DNA of 64,000 nucleotides from contig ML769515.1 of assembly GCA_009733575.1 (NCBI GenBank), forward strand, positions 91,987 through 155,986, given 5' to 3'. The DNA is from Gymnopus androsaceus JB14 (lineage: Eukaryota; Basidiomycota; Agaricomycetes; Agaricales; Omphalotaceae). Of this stretch, positions 11,406 through 23,581 are shown in pieces. Each line of letters opens with the position of its first letter. Position 1 is the stretch's first letter. A program made the position numbers and the translations under genes. Under the pieces are notes generated by a model that was not told the DNA's origin, made no database searches, and was given only the letters and a program-made list of their open reading frames with translations.

Positions 11406-12290
11406 AATGCATCTGGATTCCTCTCCCTCGCCTCTCTAATCACCGATTGCCAGTGTCCTCTCCTCTACCTCAGCCTCCGTCAAGGGTATCGGCGCTCGAC
11501 AAGAGGCTCAGGCTTGTGGGCTCTCGAACCGCACCATCATCAGTCAATCGTCTTTCACGTATGCGGGAAAAGAAATCGAGATGAAGATCACTCAGGCTAC
11601 TTCTGAATGTTCTTCTGAGGCCGAGTCTGTGGTTCAGACAAACTCGGTCAACAAGAAGATGGAGAAACGACAAACAGAGCTTTGTCAACCTGTAAAAGCT
11701 TGTGAGTTCGTTATTTATTTCAAGCTGTAGCTTAGACCAACTGTGAATGTTGACTGTCCTTCCCCCCTCTTTTGTGCATCGTTCGCATTCCTGGTTTTAA
11801 AGGTGACACGATCGCTTGTATCCCGCCTCCGGAGGCATCTCCACAGTTCGAAGACTGTGTAAGCTTGGGGGATGCATTGAATGGGTTGTCGGGTAAGTAT
11901 GATATGCTCTTACCAACTCGTAACTTGGATGTATACTAATACCCTCCACTCTCTACAGACGTGACAGCGCTCATATCTCCCCAACAAGGAATTTCCCTCA
12001 CCCAAGCAACCTGCACATTTGAGTTCTTCAACAACGGGAATAGTACCGGTGCGACTGTGGCTGACGATTTTAGTGTTTGTTTTGGGGATTTGGTGAGCAC
12101 AACAACGTACCAGCCCTGCCCGAGAGTGGAACTGACAAACTCCGTCCTTTAAAAGGCAACCTGGGGCCTCGATGTCACTGCCCAGTGCTTCATCGAATCT
12201 GGAAGCAACGCAGCGCAGGTTTCAGGACAGTGCACGCCTACTGCAGATACGGTGTCGCCGACCCCACGGGCGCCTTGGATCGTTGTGTGA
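11406..12290 (+). CDS. Small secreted cysteine-rich protein
   Basis: The coding frame is clear from about 11440: a Ser-rich leader, then KKMEKRQTELCQPVKACD across the first intron. Exons are ~11406-11701, 11803-11892, 11959-12092 and 12156-12290. After a dibasic Lys-Arg, a Kex2-like site, comes a Cys-rich domain (LCQPVKACDTIACIPPPE, FEDCVSLGDALNGLSDV, CTFEFFNNGNST, FSVCFGDL, CFIESGSNAAQVSGQC). The N-terminus is unresolved: the ATG at 11406 runs into a TAA after ten codons, while a neighbouring frame reads a signal-peptide-like SGFLSLASLI. One base of frame shift would join them. The family is not recognised; an effector-like or cell-wall role is only a guess. Confidence 0.55.
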
Positions 12291-13658
12291 GTATTCATGG
12301 TTCATAGTCTTCTGCATTTCGCATTGACGAACTTTGCTCACTCTATAGGGTCAGTAATCTTGCATGATTCGAATGAATTTTGAATGATAGGGCGCGCGAT
12401 CGGCTACCATTAGCTTTCCATGTACGAATTTATGTTCTTCTTTCAACGTCAATATCAGCCTTGCTCCATTCCTGGAGTTCAAATCAATGGTTTACTATTA
12501 GAAAGCAACTTAACAAATGCGAAGCGTACCTCAAAGTTCCTGGAAATCTGCCCTTGCTTGCAGACAACTGCCCTATTTGGCTAGAATAACTTGTCACTTT
12601 GAGTGTCTCGCGGTATCGCACAATAGGAGGAGCGATTGGCTATAGACTAATTATAACAGATTAAGAAAAGAAATTATCAGAAATTATTAATTCACCTTGG
12701 TGGTTGAGATAAATTCAAGCAACGCACGCCGCAATCAGTCTCCAGACACAGATTATGGTCGTTCGAACCTGATATACTTCGCGCCCGATTTAGAGCTAAT
12801 CGTCCAATTTGAGCTGAACAAACTGCTGACAGTTTGTGAAAATAGTCCACTCCAGTAGACTCCAGTAGACGGCGAAAGAAGGCTTACAGTAAGCGCTTAA
12901 ACTTCAAGCTACTGTAATAAGCGCGCGCCAATCATTGCTCTGATTTCGATTCCCGAGGACCCAATTCCCTGTTCTATATTCCTCGAACTGCTTTCCACCA
13001 AGGATCTGTAGCCCTAATTCGCTGAAAAAATACTAAATCCCTTCGGCAAAATCCCTCGATTTGATTCAGCTCCAATACAGAATTATCCAGCAGACGGTAT
13101 CCGGGACGTTCGAATTTACGGGATCATGATTCACTGAATTCCCATGTTGCATGACCATGACATTGACTCAGGCTGCAATCCAGTTCCTTCGCATTGGGAT
13201 ATACATCTCTGCCCCGGCCAAACATAGTTATACGTTATGCGCTTTCCGCCTATGACCATGCGGCGGTCCCCATACTTCCGCTCCGTTGTCGGTTCTACCG
13301 CACTACATATAGGAGAAACTAGGAGAAAGAACTATGTACCGTGACTTGCTCTGATAAGTATCCTTCAAGTCCAAGAAAGGTAAGCCATTTACGTTTAATG
13401 AACACGCTTCGACCAGTGAAACCTTCCTAAGCTTAGCTTTCATGTGTAGGTTCTCGGTTGGTTACGCTACACACTTCGAATGCGATGATATCGAATTCCT
13501 TTCATCCGCCCGAATGAGGAGTCTAGAGCATTGCGGACAATGACCATGCTATATTTGTAGAGTATGCCATCTTATCGTATTTCTGTCATGCAACGCATTA
13601 ACAATCCGGATAGGCATAGATAAGCATACATCTGTTCGAAATTTAGTTCGGCAGCAGA
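12291..13658. other. Intergenic region
   Basis: About 1.4 kb without a recognisable gene. It holds the promoter of the copper amine oxidase. Confidence 0.6.
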
Positions 13659-13666
13659 ATATAAAG
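13659..13666 (+). promoter_or_regulatory. TATA box of copper amine oxidase gene
   Basis: ATATAAAG lies 40 bp upstream of the ATG at 13706, implying a very short 5' leader. Confidence 0.55.
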
Positions 13667-13705
13667 CCATGAGGGGCATGTATACCTTCTTCTTGACGCC
13701 CCAAA

Positions 13706-16700
13706 ATGCTCGTCTCTTCGAGGCTGGCTGTTCTGCTTTCCGCATCGCTTTTCATAGCCGGCATTAACGCGAAGGTGCCTCGCGTGGCACATCCAGGTTC
13801 CAAACATGCGAAAAACCTTGCTTCCAAAAGGCCATCGACTACCGCTGCTCAAGTTTCTGGAAGCTTCACTGGAACTGGGTGGTCCTCCACTGCACCGCAA
13901 GTCTCGGCGCCTTATGAGAACATTTGGCAGGAGCTGACTGACGATGAGGCTGCGGATGTTATTTCGTTCTTGCACAACCAGACGGAGCTGAACTTGACTG
14001 CAGCAGCGGATGCTGGCAGGTGAGTCTCAGAAACATCTTGTTCTTCTAGTTAAATGACTCAACGCGTTTCTTTCCAGCTGGGACAACAGCATCATGCGGG
14101 TGGAGGTCTTGACGCCGAATAAGACAGATGTTCTTCCCTTCACTGACGGTGACCAGGGTAAACCGGAAAGATGGGCCAGAGCAGCGATTTGGGTTGGAGC
14201 GACCATTGAGCCGTACGTTATCGAGTATCAGGTGAGCACTTCACGCGCCTCTACGATGTCATGTTTCTGACGTATCGCATGTCAGGTCGGCCCTCTTCCC
14301 ATCTCTGATGCATCGATTGTTACCTCGCTCGGTTGGCTTTCGACCAAGGGGACGACCTACCAACGCAACTATGATGCTGACGATGACCTTGCTACTATCT
14401 TTATGGTATGGTTCATCTTTCCATTCCAAGCAAGTAATTAACAATTATCCTCTTTCCCTCAAGTACAACGTCAGTGCTTCAATCCAGGATATAATAACCG
14501 ACCTCCTTAATGGTGTAGGGCGTTTTCCGGAATACTAAATCTTATATTCTAATTATCATTCGATAGACTGCATCTGATCCCGACGACGCTGATCTCGATA
14601 TCTGGGGTATCGACCCTCTGTGGCATCCAACACCGAATACTACTGTACAATGGGTCACGTACTGGCGAATCCCTTCTTCCATCTTTGACGGCGAAACTCT
14701 GATGCCTCAAGGTCTTTACTTTGAGATCAACACTACCGGCCGTGATCCTTCGCAGTGGGCTGTCATTGGCTGGCTATATAGAGATGTTTACTACAACTCG
14801 ACGGAAGCTTTCCGTGCTGCTTGGGAAGCGGGAGAATTGGAGAAGAGCAAGCTCAACTTCGAGGGTCCCTGGATTGGAAGCGATTACCGAGGTCCCACTA
14901 CGAAAGTTGGTGCGAACAGGTGAGTGAGCCGCGAATTGGAGAGAAAAGTCACCTGAAGACTCGAATAAATGCAGCACAATGTGGGCCAGTGAAAAGGCGC
15001 CTCCTGTCATGGTCCCTCCTGAAGATGGCATAAGATACAAGGTCGATATTGACAATAGATATGTTGAATGGAGTGAGTCCCTTGTCTTCAGGCTTTTTCA
15101 AGCTGTCCCATTCTCATTTGCTCCGCAGTGGACTTTTCATTCTACATTGCTTTCCGTCGTGACACTGGCATGAGGCTCTTTGATATTAAATACCGTGGAG
15201 AGCGTATCGTTTATGAACTCGGACTAGGTATGTGGCTGATGGAATCAACTATTTACTGATCATTGACGCGACCTATCCTTCAGAGGAAGCTCTCGCTCAC
15301 TACGCGGGTAATGACCCCGTGCAAAGTGGAACCGCTTACCTAGATACTGTGCGCCTCTCGTTTTTCATCACCGTTACGCTGCGTCTTACGTTCTTTGCCT
15401 TTAGTTCTACGGCTTCGGCCCGTACGCCTTCGAGCTTCTCGCTGGCTACGATTGTCCGACCTATGCAACTTTCCTGAACTCTACCTTCCATGTGGATGAA
15501 ATCAGCACGACGCATCCTAATTCGTAGGTCTCCTCTTTCTCGACATTTACAACTGCTGACCAGTTCGGTTTGCGTAGTATTTGTCTTTTTGAAAATGACC
15601 AAGGCTACCTCATCCAACGCCATACTGATGACGCTTATGGTGAGTGGTACAATTGTGCAGATAAGAGAAATCTTACACCACTACTAGTTGCCTCAACAAA
15701 GAATATTGCATTTACCGTCCGTTCTGCGAGTACGGTTGGTAACTATGATGTGTGTTCTCCCGTTGGGTCCATATCTGTTATTGATCGCTCATACACACAA
15801 CTAGTACAACTTCGACTACACTTTCTACCTTGATGGTACCATTGAGATTACGGTCCGTGCAAGTGGCTACATTCAATCTGCTCATTACTACGGCAATGAA
15901 GGCTATGGTGAGCGCGAGTATTTGTCTCCTTTGTGTCTCGTGCTCATGATTGCATCCTATAGGATATCACATTCATAGTGGCCTCTCCGGCTCTATGCAC
16001 GACCATGTCCTCAACTTCAAGGCTGATATTGATATTCTTGGAACTGCAAACTCCTTCGCGAACCATACCATTGCGCCAATCACCACCACCTATCCTTGGT
16101 CTCATGGAATGGAACGTAGCACCATGAAACTCTTCCGCAGCTACATTGACAACGAAGACGACGCCAAACTTTTCTGGCCTGGGAATGCCCACTCCATGTT
16201 CATGGTGGTGAATAAGGACGCGGTGAATGAGTTTGGAGAGGCCCGCGGGTACAGAATTATGCCCTCCAAAGGCCCCGGGATGCACGCCACTATTCAAAAT
16301 TCCACTAATCTCCTAAATAGGTGCGACTTTACCTTCTGCTCCATGCTGAGTATCCACGAGCTGATATATATCCATAGCATGAACTTTGCCACTCACGCTC
16401 TATACGTGACCAGACAGAAGGATACTGAGCCACGCGCCTCCAACGCAAATAACGACTACGACGTGGCGAACCCTGTTGTAGACTTTTCCGCGTTCTTTGA
16501 CGGAGAATCGTTGGACCAGGAGGATCTCGTCGTGTGGTTTAACCTGGGTGCGTGCTTTAATCAAATCAATCACACACAAACTTCAACCGCGATCGCATTT
16601 ATTTATTAGGGATGCATCATGTCCCTCATACAGGAGACTTACCCAATACAGTGTTTACTACGGCGCAGGGCTCCATGCAGATCCTGCCCCACAACTACCT

Positions 16701-17042
16701 GTTACATGACCCATCCAGAGACTCACGCCAGACGGTTCGGATTGATTACAATGATAGCGGTGTGCAAGCGGTCCATACATTCGGCGCAGACTTTTCAAAG
16801 GGTTTGATGAACTTGGTATGTTTTCGTGTCATGGCACTGCTTAAGGATATCGAGTGCTAAAATCCTTTATAGACCTCTGTTGTTCCCGACTTCTACGTCT
16901 ATCGCGGTGACATAGATGTTAGAAAATTCCCTTATGACCGTAAGTTTTTCTCACCTTTTCCTTTCTTCATTGCTGTAACTGACTTCATTTCTTTTCGGGT
17001 ATAGCTCAACACCCGTTCAATAGCACTATTTCCATTGTTTAA
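13706..17042 (+). CDS. Copper amine oxidase (primary-amine oxidase), secreted
   Basis: Oxidises primary amines to aldehydes with release of NH3 and H2O2, using copper and a topaquinone made from a Tyr of the protein. Seventeen exons can be joined from 13706 to 17042 with consensus introns; their lengths total 2439 bases, exactly 813 codons, so no frame break is needed. A signal peptide (LAVLLSASLFIAGINA) starts the protein. The cofactor site is VGNYDYNFDY (motif N-Y-D/E-Y). Copper ligands are the HDH of LSGSMHDHVLNFKADIDI and the His of GMHHVPHTGDLP. FYGFGPYAFELLAGYDCP supplies the region of the catalytic Asp. Several N-x-S/T sites suit a secreted glycoprotein. The length of 812 residues fits extracellular fungal amine oxidases. 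Confidence 0.95.
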
Positions 17043-17193
17043 TTACATAAAAGTACATAGCTATCGAACGATGCTTGAAAAGCTAAGCACTGTCTACAGT
17101 GAATCACCGCTCATAAATACATGACTACATAATGGTTTTACCGGACATCGATGCGGTAAAAATAAATAGATGTCGAAGAGATGAATAATCCAA

Positions 17194-17288
17194 GGTCTAA
17201 CCAGGACTCGAACCTGGGTTACGGGAAGTCGTTAATGTTACCTAAGTGTGATCAAAATCCCGTGTGATAACCTCTACACTATTAGACC
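17194..17288 (-). tRNA. tRNA-Gln (anticodon TTG) with 24-nt intron
   Basis: On the minus strand the acceptor arms GGTCTAA and TTAGACC pair. The anticodon stem CGGGA pairs with TCCCG around a loop containing TTTTGA, giving anticodon TTG. The T arm is CCAGG-TTCGAGT-CCTGG. A 24-nt intron follows position 37, the canonical site in eukaryotes. Without it the tRNA is 71 nt. Confidence 0.93.
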
Positions 17289-17834
17289 ATGGGTACGGTC
17301 ATTGGTCTGATGAATATAGCAATAAAACGGGAAAAGTTCGAAGTACTTCAAGCGCTTCTCTTACTTATAATTAGTCATTTAGGCATTTAGGCGCTTCACC
17401 ACCATACCATTTGCATTTTCCTATGCCTATATCTTGATACACCTATGCAAATATCTCCAAACCGTACTTTCAAGAACTTTCCCATTCAGCCAGCTCAACA
17501 TGTATTTCCACTCATCACTTCCCACCCCAAACCCTTCTTTGCACCACTAAAGAATCTCTTCCAGAGTGAAATCGGGTGTTATCCGCATATGTATCGACAT
17601 CCGGTCTCCTTCCTAGCGATCTCGTAGCTCTTGTCCACTAAAATAAGCCCTTTCCAAACGCCTTCCGCTCACGAACGCGAACCTCTCCTAGGCGCGTCCA
17701 ATCCTCCATTCTGTCCTCGATAGAGGCTTCCCTCGTGCCTTTAAAGTATTTCTGACTTCTTCTAAGCGGAAGCTTCTGAAACACCATAGAAGATGAATTG
17801 ACCTAGATGAAGAAAAGTTCGCGACATGGTATGT

Positions 17835-18232
17835 GAAGCGAATGCAAATTAGATCCCCTACATTCCTGGAGGTATAAGACGAGGAGTAGAAGGTACGCGG
17901 ATAGACAGCTATATTGAATGAGTCTGAAATGACTCGGTTCGTGGTTCGTATATCACAGGAAGGGTAAAGTGTGGTTTGACACCATCGTCTTGGATGTCGG
18001 TTGAGGCTGCGTCGATCTTGATGTAGAGAGCTTCAATATCGGGATATTCGACCCATTCGGTCCTGTATGGAGACCTTTGTAATTCAGACGATACCTATAG
18101 TAGTAAGGGCTCAGTTAAATAGTGTGAATCGAACTTCGAAGAAGATCTCTGCAAACCTTGTCTTCCGAGTGTGCGGCGACCAGCATAAGTAGTCCAGGCT
18201 CTGCGATCGGAAAGGGATATCATAGAAGATTA
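17835..18232 (-). pseudogene. Truncated GST pseudogene, relic of the 52.3-kb gene family
   Basis: The minus strand matches the first ~110 codons of the intact GST gene at 52320-53148, including its FYDIPF start, its first intron position, and blocks corresponding to EWVEYPDIEAL and FTLPVIY. It carries several indels: extra bases after FYDIPF, one base lost in KGLPYR, and a shortened stretch before the Pro codons near 17885. A TAG replaces a codon near 17860. The C-terminal half is missing. It lies 0.5 kb from tRNA-Gln and in the opposite orientation to the intact gene. Confidence 0.8.
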
Positions 18233-18508
18233 TCACCATTTTGTCATCCTCCGACATGGCGGTAGAGAACAAGAAATGTCACGGTTTATCGCAAGCTAAT
18301 CGGAATGGTTTACAATTATCCCAAGGTCACGATAGATTCAGATATATAATCTTGGGTGAACATCTACTATCTAGGGTTCAGCTTTGCCCATCAGACGCCC
18401 GTTGTTTCTAGCAGCTCTTCGACCTCTGCTTGATCTCTGAGAAACTTGAAGAGATAGATGGACTTGGATAGGGTACGATGCAAAATTCAGATATTATTCT
18501 CAGATTTA

Positions 18509-18532
18509 GAGAGAGAGAGAGAGAGAGAGAGA
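18509..18532. repeat. (GA)12 microsatellite
   Basis: Uninterrupted GA dinucleotide repeat in intergenic DNA downstream of the acyl-CoA synthetase stop. Confidence 0.95.
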
Positions 18533-18788
18533 ATATGGAAATTCAATAAACTCTTCTAAGAGGATACGGTATGAACTGGCAGTACATTGACTCTGGAGGG
18601 ACGAGCACTTACAGACATACTATATTTCCAAAGTATTGAGTGAGATAAGTATTACAGGCTGAACCCAGGCGGTGAGCTAACTTTGAGCGCATATGTAAGT
18701 AATTATGGTATACTAGGGTAGTATTAAGGATTCTTCTGGTTGCTGAACATCTGTGCTGGCGTCACGCAGTCGAACAATGGTCATCGAA

Positions 18789-21470
18789 CTATAAATTTGC
18801 CCGTTTCAACTTGGGAACGGTTGGCTGTCGAGATTCCCAAAGTTCCCGTGCAAGTTTTCGAAGTTGTCCCTTCATTATTTTGCCTGAGGGAGTAAGTTCG
18901 AAAGGCTTTTCCGTGACTACGATCATAACAGGAACTGCGAATAGAGGAAGTCTATAAATTGAGACCTTGTCAGCCGGGGTGAGCACAACATGTAAGTATT
19001 TTGGCTTAACCTTTTTCGAACTTCCTCAATTAAGGAAGATTCTGTCACCTTTCCTATATACGATGGTTTCACAGAAACAACAGCTGCAACTAGCTCCCCC
19101 AGGCGTTTATCTGGTACCCCTACTGCCGCTGCTTCTAGTATTCTAGGATCAGCGTATAGGGCATTTTCCACAGATATCGAGGCCTAGAGTAGGGAATCAG
19201 ATGTGAGTTGACGTAGTAGGTAAGACTACTTGCGATATTTTCACCTCCGCGGATGATTATATCCTTGATCCTGTCCTTGATGTACAGGAAACCCTCCTCG
19301 TCTATAACACCTACATCGCCAGTCCGCAACCAACCGTCCTGTGTCAGAACTTGGCTTGTTGCCTCTGATAAGGAGCGATTAGCTAACATCAGCCACCAGA
19401 TTGTGTAGCAAACCTGGATCTCGGTAGTATCCTTGCAGATAATATAGATTGATCAGCGATCTGCAAATCAGAGAACATCATAGAATTACCGCTCATAACG
19501 TTAGGTCCTCGTAAATATACTTCACCAATTTCACCGGGAGAGGCGACTCTGTTATCAATTACAATCATCATGTCGTTTACTGGACAGGGTAGACCGCAAG
19601 ATCCTAAACATATTTATGAGCATCCAGAAAAGTTTTGTGCCAAATTGTAATACCAGGTCTAATCAAGTAGTCTTCACCGGCAATCTGAAAAAAGTCGTAT
19701 TTAAATGAAGTGTCATAAACACAACTGTCAGTGCTTACAGCTACGGCCACCGAATTGGTCTCAGTTAGACCATAAGCCTGGGACCTTGTAAGACATGTCG
19801 GAATGTAGGATCAGTCAAGGCGTCTAGACTACTTACAATCTTGCAGTAGGGAAAGCAGCTTGAGCTTGAGATGCGAGAAGCTCAGAAGCCGCAGAGCCCC
19901 CAAAGAACAGTCCTTCTAGGGGATGCCCTACTAAGGGACTATCCAAAAGATCAGACACCCTGTAAGTAAACCGAAGTTTTGTTTGTGTTACCAGTGGTCC
20001 GGGGGAAGAGGAGAGTGAAGCGTACATAGCAGGAACACCTCCAGCGAGTCCGACATTTTCGCTCTGAATCAATCTGAAGGCCGATACACCAAATCAGAAA
20101 ATAGAAACACGCCCGAAGCAACAGTAAAACACACTTGACCGCTAACGCATGATAGGAGAATGATCAAAGTCATTTTCTGTGATTTATGAAACCATACATA
20201 CCTTCTAGTGGGATCCATTTACGCATCAGGACAATCTTCATTCCGGCCATCGAAGTCAGCATGGCGTAGCTGGTGAGTCCGGTGACATGGAAAAGTGGTA
20301 CGGCTATTAGTGTAGGGTTTGCATTGAGGAGAAAAAAGAAAGGCAGATAATTCCGGAAACGATCAACACAAGGTATCTAGAGTTGAAAGCTGACGTACCG
20401 ATAAGTGCACCTTTTTGAGGTCCGTCAGGAGGTGGATCTAGATTTTCTCCTCTACGTAGCATAGCTCGACGAGGACCGACTTGAGTCTGCCACCAATACG
20501 ATTTTAGATCGTGCTAAAGTAGTTTGAGAACCACATACATTAAGCACATTTGTCAAGAACTGACGCTGAGTACTCAATACGCCCTTCGGCAGGCCGGTGG
20601 TACCTGCCAGTGTACCGCGTTAGTCGGATATGCAACAGCGTGGCCAAGTTTACTGACCAGATGTGAACATGATAACGGCCTCATCTTCAGGCAAAACGAT
20701 CTCCTCTGAAGGCGGGGCTCCAGAATCATTCTTGAGGGCCTCATCGAAGCTTTCCATCCTTCTCCACTGACCCTTTCCTTCATGCGAATTGAGTACCAGA
20801 ATCCCGGTAATGTTGTACTCGGCAAAGAGTTTATCGACGACAGGCTCTAGCTTCTCTGCTCGTTCCGCATCAGCAATGACCAGTTTGCAGTCAGTGTGTG
20901 CGATGCAAAACATGAGGGGTTCCAGTGGAAGCCAGGCGTTCATACAGACGGCCACAGCACCTAATTGTTCTTTGGATGAAATGAGTTTTGAGTTTGGATT
21001 AAATAACAAGATAGTACGCACGAGAAGCCCACCAGGCAACTAACCAATCGATGCAATTGCGAGAGCAAATGCCAATTTTGTGGCCCTTTCTAACATTGTA
21101 CACATTGTAGAAAATACTCGCTGTTCGCTCTGCTCGCGCGCTCATTTCCCTATAAGTGAGCCGATGTCCTTCAAAAACGATGTATGTCTTGTCGGCGTGC
21201 TGCTCCACAGCCCAAGCCCAGAAATTCTAAACTCCATTCAGTATGAAATATAGGAGGATCTCGAGTCCAAGGCTGACTCACCCGCACACTTGGCCAGAGA
21301 GATTTATATGTTCGCTGGAGCCTTCCATCTATGAAGCGCGTTTCAACCTCGTGGAGTTGCCCAGGACCACAAAGCAATGCATCGGCTTGAAGTATTATTA
21401 GTTTCGCGGAAGATATGTGCGGAGTCGGAAACTCACTTTCAGATAAGGAACGCTTTGGTATCCAGTTCAT
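18789..21470 (-). CDS. Acyl-CoA synthetase (AMP-dependent, ANL superfamily)
   Basis: Activates a carboxylic acid with ATP and transfers it to CoA. About fourteen exons join from ATG 21470 ([12 protein letters not shown]) to TAG 18789 without a frame break. In order: [19 protein letters not shown] near the N-terminus, the P-loop [13 protein letters not shown] split by an intron near 20650, [20 protein letters not shown] (A5), [38 protein letters not shown] (A7), [15 protein letters not shown] (A8), [20 protein letters not shown], and the catalytic Lys of [15 protein letters not shown] (A10). Substrate class (fatty acid versus aromatic acid) cannot be read from the sequence; there is no obvious C-terminal PTS1. 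One intron, after GGENI, uses a GC donor (GCAAGT). Confidence 0.93.
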
Positions 21471-23151
21471 CACAGTCAATGGATGGTGTAGGCTCGAAAG
21501 CGATTGTGCGCCCGTCGTATTTATACGTTTGATGTAAGCCCACTACTGTCATTCACGGATATTTTACTAACCTCTATCACGTTCGGGGCTAACAGCTTTG
21601 TTGGTGAGAATGGCAGATAGGTCATGTCCGAGGAACAAATCGCTCCCTCGGTGTCCTATGTAGCCGATACCAAATGTTCAACACTTCCAATTGGTCGTCA
21701 GCATTGAACAATAAGGCCAGGGTTATACATAGGAGTATCCTGGCCGACACAAATTCAAGATGTGTTTTACAGTGTTTAAAGTGTCCCAATCTACATACCA
21801 GAAGCAATGGTCCATCAAGTAGGAAATAATTCTTCACATGTCGTCGAGACAACTCGGGAGGATTATACCGGATCGAGCAGATCATCACCTTTGGCTAATG
21901 GGGCTAAGAGGGTTATTGAATTTATTAGAGGAGGGAAATAAAGGCGCATCGTAAACGCACTCTTGACGCATTCGATACCATGCATGCAGGCTCCCCGAAA
22001 CAACTGACCTAACTGACCGATGAAGGGCAAGTGAGGTTGTCTCGTTCCTACAAGTTTCATGCAGGCTCGGAGCTGCTCAGAGTCAACGATGAGACCGGAG
22101 CAAGTTGCTTAATGCGGCAAATATAATTTTGTTGTGCGTGCATCCGCATCCCAAGTAAAAAGGTCCAAATCCTCTGACCATCTTGGTAGAAGTCTCGGGA
22201 AAGCGGGAAGGAAGATTCATTGGGTCGCATGGCACGTTCCAAGAACTTCCAAGGAGGCGAACAAGGAGAAGTCAATGAAGCGACGACGGCGCAAGATCTC
22301 CGGACAGTTCCAGATATTCATCTTCCAACGGTATGCCGCATATACATATGTCTGCATTCAGGTTTGTATATGTTGCGATATATATCGGTGTCCGAGGTTT
22401 CACAGGAAGCCGCGGACAAGGATGAAGAGGTAGCAAACACGACAACCTTGCAAAAACCCTTGCAGAAAGATAGATTGCAGACAAAGTGTGTTGTTCTGGG
22501 AGAATGTGTCGGCCGCGCAGCGGTTTAATATCCTACCATTTGTATTGCCAGCATTGTGGCATACAGCTCGCGAGCACTGATAAAGCCCTATTTGAAGAAA
22601 TCTGCGAGGCGAGGAACGACTTTGCTGGTCCGAGGCGTGCAGGACTTTCGCCAAGACTCAGCGATAGAGCACGAGTCGAGAGAGTCAATTGTAATTTGTG
22701 AGTTGACTCGGATTTCACTGAAATCTTACCCAGAATGAGGCTCCATAAGAGATTCCGGGACCCTGGCTGGTTACACAAGCAGGCTCTGCACAACCTGTAC
22801 AAAGGCTGAAGGGTTTAGAACCTAACTATTTGTGGTTGAGAAATCTTGTTGTAGCTGCGAAATTTCTGACATCATGCCTGAAGAATTTGGGTACCTACCC
22901 GGACCGGTTCCGTCTTTTATGACCATCGTAAATCTTAATATTTTGCTTAGTATAAAGGAAGAGGGTACCCATTTTCATAGTCTCCGAATCCAACATATAT
23001 TTTTTCTACGACATACGCGCTCAATGTTCAAACAAAAATACCCCAAGATGACAAATGTTAGCTTTGACTCACTACAAATGGAGCTACGTTCTCGGTCCGG
23101 GAGGGGCATACCTGTCCGGGATTTAATCCGCATGCCTCTTGACTGCGACAT
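21471..23151. other. Intergenic region
   Basis: About 1.7 kb with short overlapping frames on both strands but no family signature or plausible exon chain. It lies between the acyl-CoA synthetase promoter and tRNA-Leu. Confidence 0.55.
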
Positions 23152-23256
23152 GGTGAGATGGCCGAGCGGTCTAAGGCGCCAGACTAAGGACCAGCGTATC
23201 TGATGCGCAACTTCATCTGGTCCGAAAGGGCGTGGGTTCGAATCCCACTCTCATCA
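23152..23256 (+). tRNA. tRNA-Leu (anticodon AAG) with 25-nt intron
   Basis: Class II tRNA. The acceptor GGTGAGA pairs with TCTCATC (one G-T pair). The D arm is GGCCGAGCGGTCTAAGG, the anticodon stem CCAGA pairs with TCTGG, and the loop holds CTAAGG, giving AAG. A long variable arm (GTCCGAAAGGGC) and T arm GTGGG-TTCGAAT-CCCAC follow. The 25-nt intron starts after position 37. Confidence 0.93.
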
Positions 23257-23581
23257 GTAGCATAGTGACTTTAAAGTGGCATTTTATTTGTTTTTAATTT
23301 TCGCTTGAATTTTTATATGCAATACACTACTCAAGCTTGTATATCCATCTCAACGAAAAGACCCTCTAAAGCTGATGCCTGTAGTTGCCATACACAAGAA
23401 CACAGCTCATTCAACCGCGCACCATATCCCTCAAGCTGTCTGTTATCAATAATAAAGTCCAAATCGCCTGCTAGCAGCCGCCTCGCCCGCCCATCCCTGG
23501 CTATTCCCAAACTTCAAACATTCCCATAAACGCTTCAAACCTGGGATAATGACGTCCTGGAGCTGCAGCCTTCGATCGGGT

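Noticed and set aside
22134..22528. Basic plus-strand frames near 22.1-22.5 kb
   Set aside because: Two overlapping frames with no domain in the promoter area of the acyl-CoA synthetase; likely chance.
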